NCBI GenBank assembly: GCA_900545715.1
Contig: URAJ01000001.1
Location: forward strand, 62,001 to 126,000
Reading direction: 5' to 3'
Length of the DNA stretch: 64,000 nt
Source: an uncultured Opitutales bacterium
GTDB taxonomy: Bacteria; Verrucomicrobiota; Verrucomicrobiia; Opitutales; Intestinicryptomonadaceae
Below are positions 63,359 through 64,000 of the stretch, piece by piece. Below the pieces are notes generated by a model that was not told the origin of the DNA, made no database searches, and saw only the letters and a program-made list of their open reading frames with translations. A program made the position numbers and the translations under genes. Within the stretch, counting starts at the first letter, position 1, and each line of letters starts with the position of its first letter.

Positions 63359-64000
63359 ATGAAAAAATTCGCCACGTCATGTGCATTGTGCGCGCTTCTC
63401 GCGGCCGCCGAAGCGGCCGATGTATCCCTGCCCTACGGCAACGCGGGGCTTGACTACATATCAGACAAAATAAACTCCGCCGACAGCGACCTCCAAGAGC
63501 AGACGGGCGTCAGTTTCTTTTTCGACTACTACTCCGTCCTTGTAAGCAATCCTTATGACGGCGCCGCGCAGGGCACCAATTACACGGGGGAAATGCTGTT
63601 CGGTCTGGATTTCGACTTGGAAAAACAGATAGGCTGGAAGGGAGGCGCGTTCACAATCTCAGGGGCGTACAGTACGGGAGCGAATCTCTCCGACAAAATC
63701 GGCAATTTTTTCACTGCGTCGGAATCGTACGTCACAAACGGAGCGGCATTTTATGAGATGTACTTCACCCAGTCGTTCGACACGCGCGCGGGCTCGATAG
63801 AAGTCAACTTCGGGCGCATGAGCATGTCCGACGTATTTATGGCGCTGCCCGTAATGGGATACCTCGTAAGCGGCGGGGCCGATAGCACTCCAGAGGCTAT
63901 TTTTTACAACTCGCCTTTCACATCGTCGCCTCAAGCAACTTGGGGCATAAACGTCCGGTATTCGCCCTCCGAAGAGATAACACTTTCTGCGGGGCTATAC
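63359..64000 (+). CDS. OprB-like carbohydrate porin, 3'-truncated by window edge
   Basis: The frame runs open from the ATG at 63359 to the last base (214 codons). It starts with a signal peptide (MKKFATSCALCALLAAAEAA) and continues as an OprB-type (PF04966) porin: LEQTGVSFFFDYYS-like QEQTGVSFFFDYYSVLV, MLFGLDFDLEKQIGWKGGAF, EMYFTQSFDTRAGSIEVNFG and RMSMSDVFMALPV, then beta-strand sequence to the edge. Such porins let sugars cross the outer membrane. The C-terminal barrel half lies outside the window. Confidence 0.85.
   Translation, partial: MKKFATSCALCALLAAAEAADVSLPYGNAGLDYISDKINSADSDLQEQTGVSFFFDYYSVLVSNPYDGAAQGTNYTGEMLFGLDFDLEKQIGWKGGAFTISGAYSTGANLSDKIGNFFTASESYVTNGAAFYEMYFTQSFDTRAGSIEVNFGRMSMSDVFMALPVMGYLVSGGADSTPEAIFYNSPFTSSPQATWGINVRYSPSEEITLSAGLY

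Noticed and set aside
1..64000. tRNA genes, CRISPR arrays, insertion sequences, prophage or toxin-antitoxin islands
   Set aside because: Gaps were read for tRNA T-arm motifs, regular repeats with spacers, transposase motifs and phage genes; none was seen.

Overview
This 64 kb window looks like a chromosome segment of an anaerobic, diderm member of the Verrucomicrobiota, most likely an Opitutae/Opitutales-type gut bacterium. The support is mixed: a PEP-CTERM protein, WaaA and LptD (so an LPS outer membrane), beta-barrel porins, a squalene-hopene cyclase, a reverse rubrerythrin with an Rrf2 regulator, FeoAB, and a cluster of Tat-exported Gfo/Idh, DoxX-like, discoidin and sugar-isomerase proteins. 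The lineage is inferred from gene content; no rRNA gene is present. I saw no rRNA, tRNA, insertion sequence, prophage or CRISPR array. Strong Shine-Dalgarno motifs are rare, and several starts were fixed from promoter positions or by preferring ATG over an upstream TTG or GTG.

Layout. 1-8.4 kb: end of phosphate acetyltransferase, an EamA transporter, a PEP-CTERM protein, a lipoprotein, then a tight run ogg, FabZ-like, FabF-like, waaA (DNA repair, acyl-chain synthesis, Kdo transfer). 8.6-13.5 kb: DedA and DUF2062 membrane proteins, an unusually long AT-rich spacer with possible RNA structure, then feoA, feoB and a tiny Cys-rich Feo protein behind a DtxR/IdeR-like operator. 13.7-21.9 kb (minus): clpB; serA-plsY-hom; a beta-barrel protein. 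22-24 kb: a TPR membrane protein.

24-32.2 kb (minus) holds a complete six-gene Wsp-type chemosensory operon in the order wspA, B, C, D, E, F. No wspR diguanylate cyclase gene is present, and the WspF receiver domain has lost its phosphorylation site. This is the most distinctive system in the window.

32.7-41.5 kb: a ThuA-like protein, then trkA-trkH-pdxJ-acpS-nnr (K+ uptake, vitamin B6, ACP activation, NAD(P)H repair), an AEC transporter, and an Rrf2 regulator with reverse rubrerythrin behind a palindromic operator. 42-46 kb (minus): infC with a cell-wall amidase, murA, and a basic repeat protein. 46.2-49.3 kb: a LUD protein and squalene-hopene cyclase. 49.7-55.9 kb (minus): lptD-scpA-small ORF-glmM plus a TPR protein. 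56-62.3 kb (minus): secreted carbohydrate-related proteins. 62.7-64 kb: a STAS protein and the start of an OprB-type porin that runs off the end.

Together the genes describe a fermentative, iron-importing, peroxide-defended diderm that builds LPS and hopanoids, handles host or plant glycans, and senses a periplasmic signal through a Wsp-like array.
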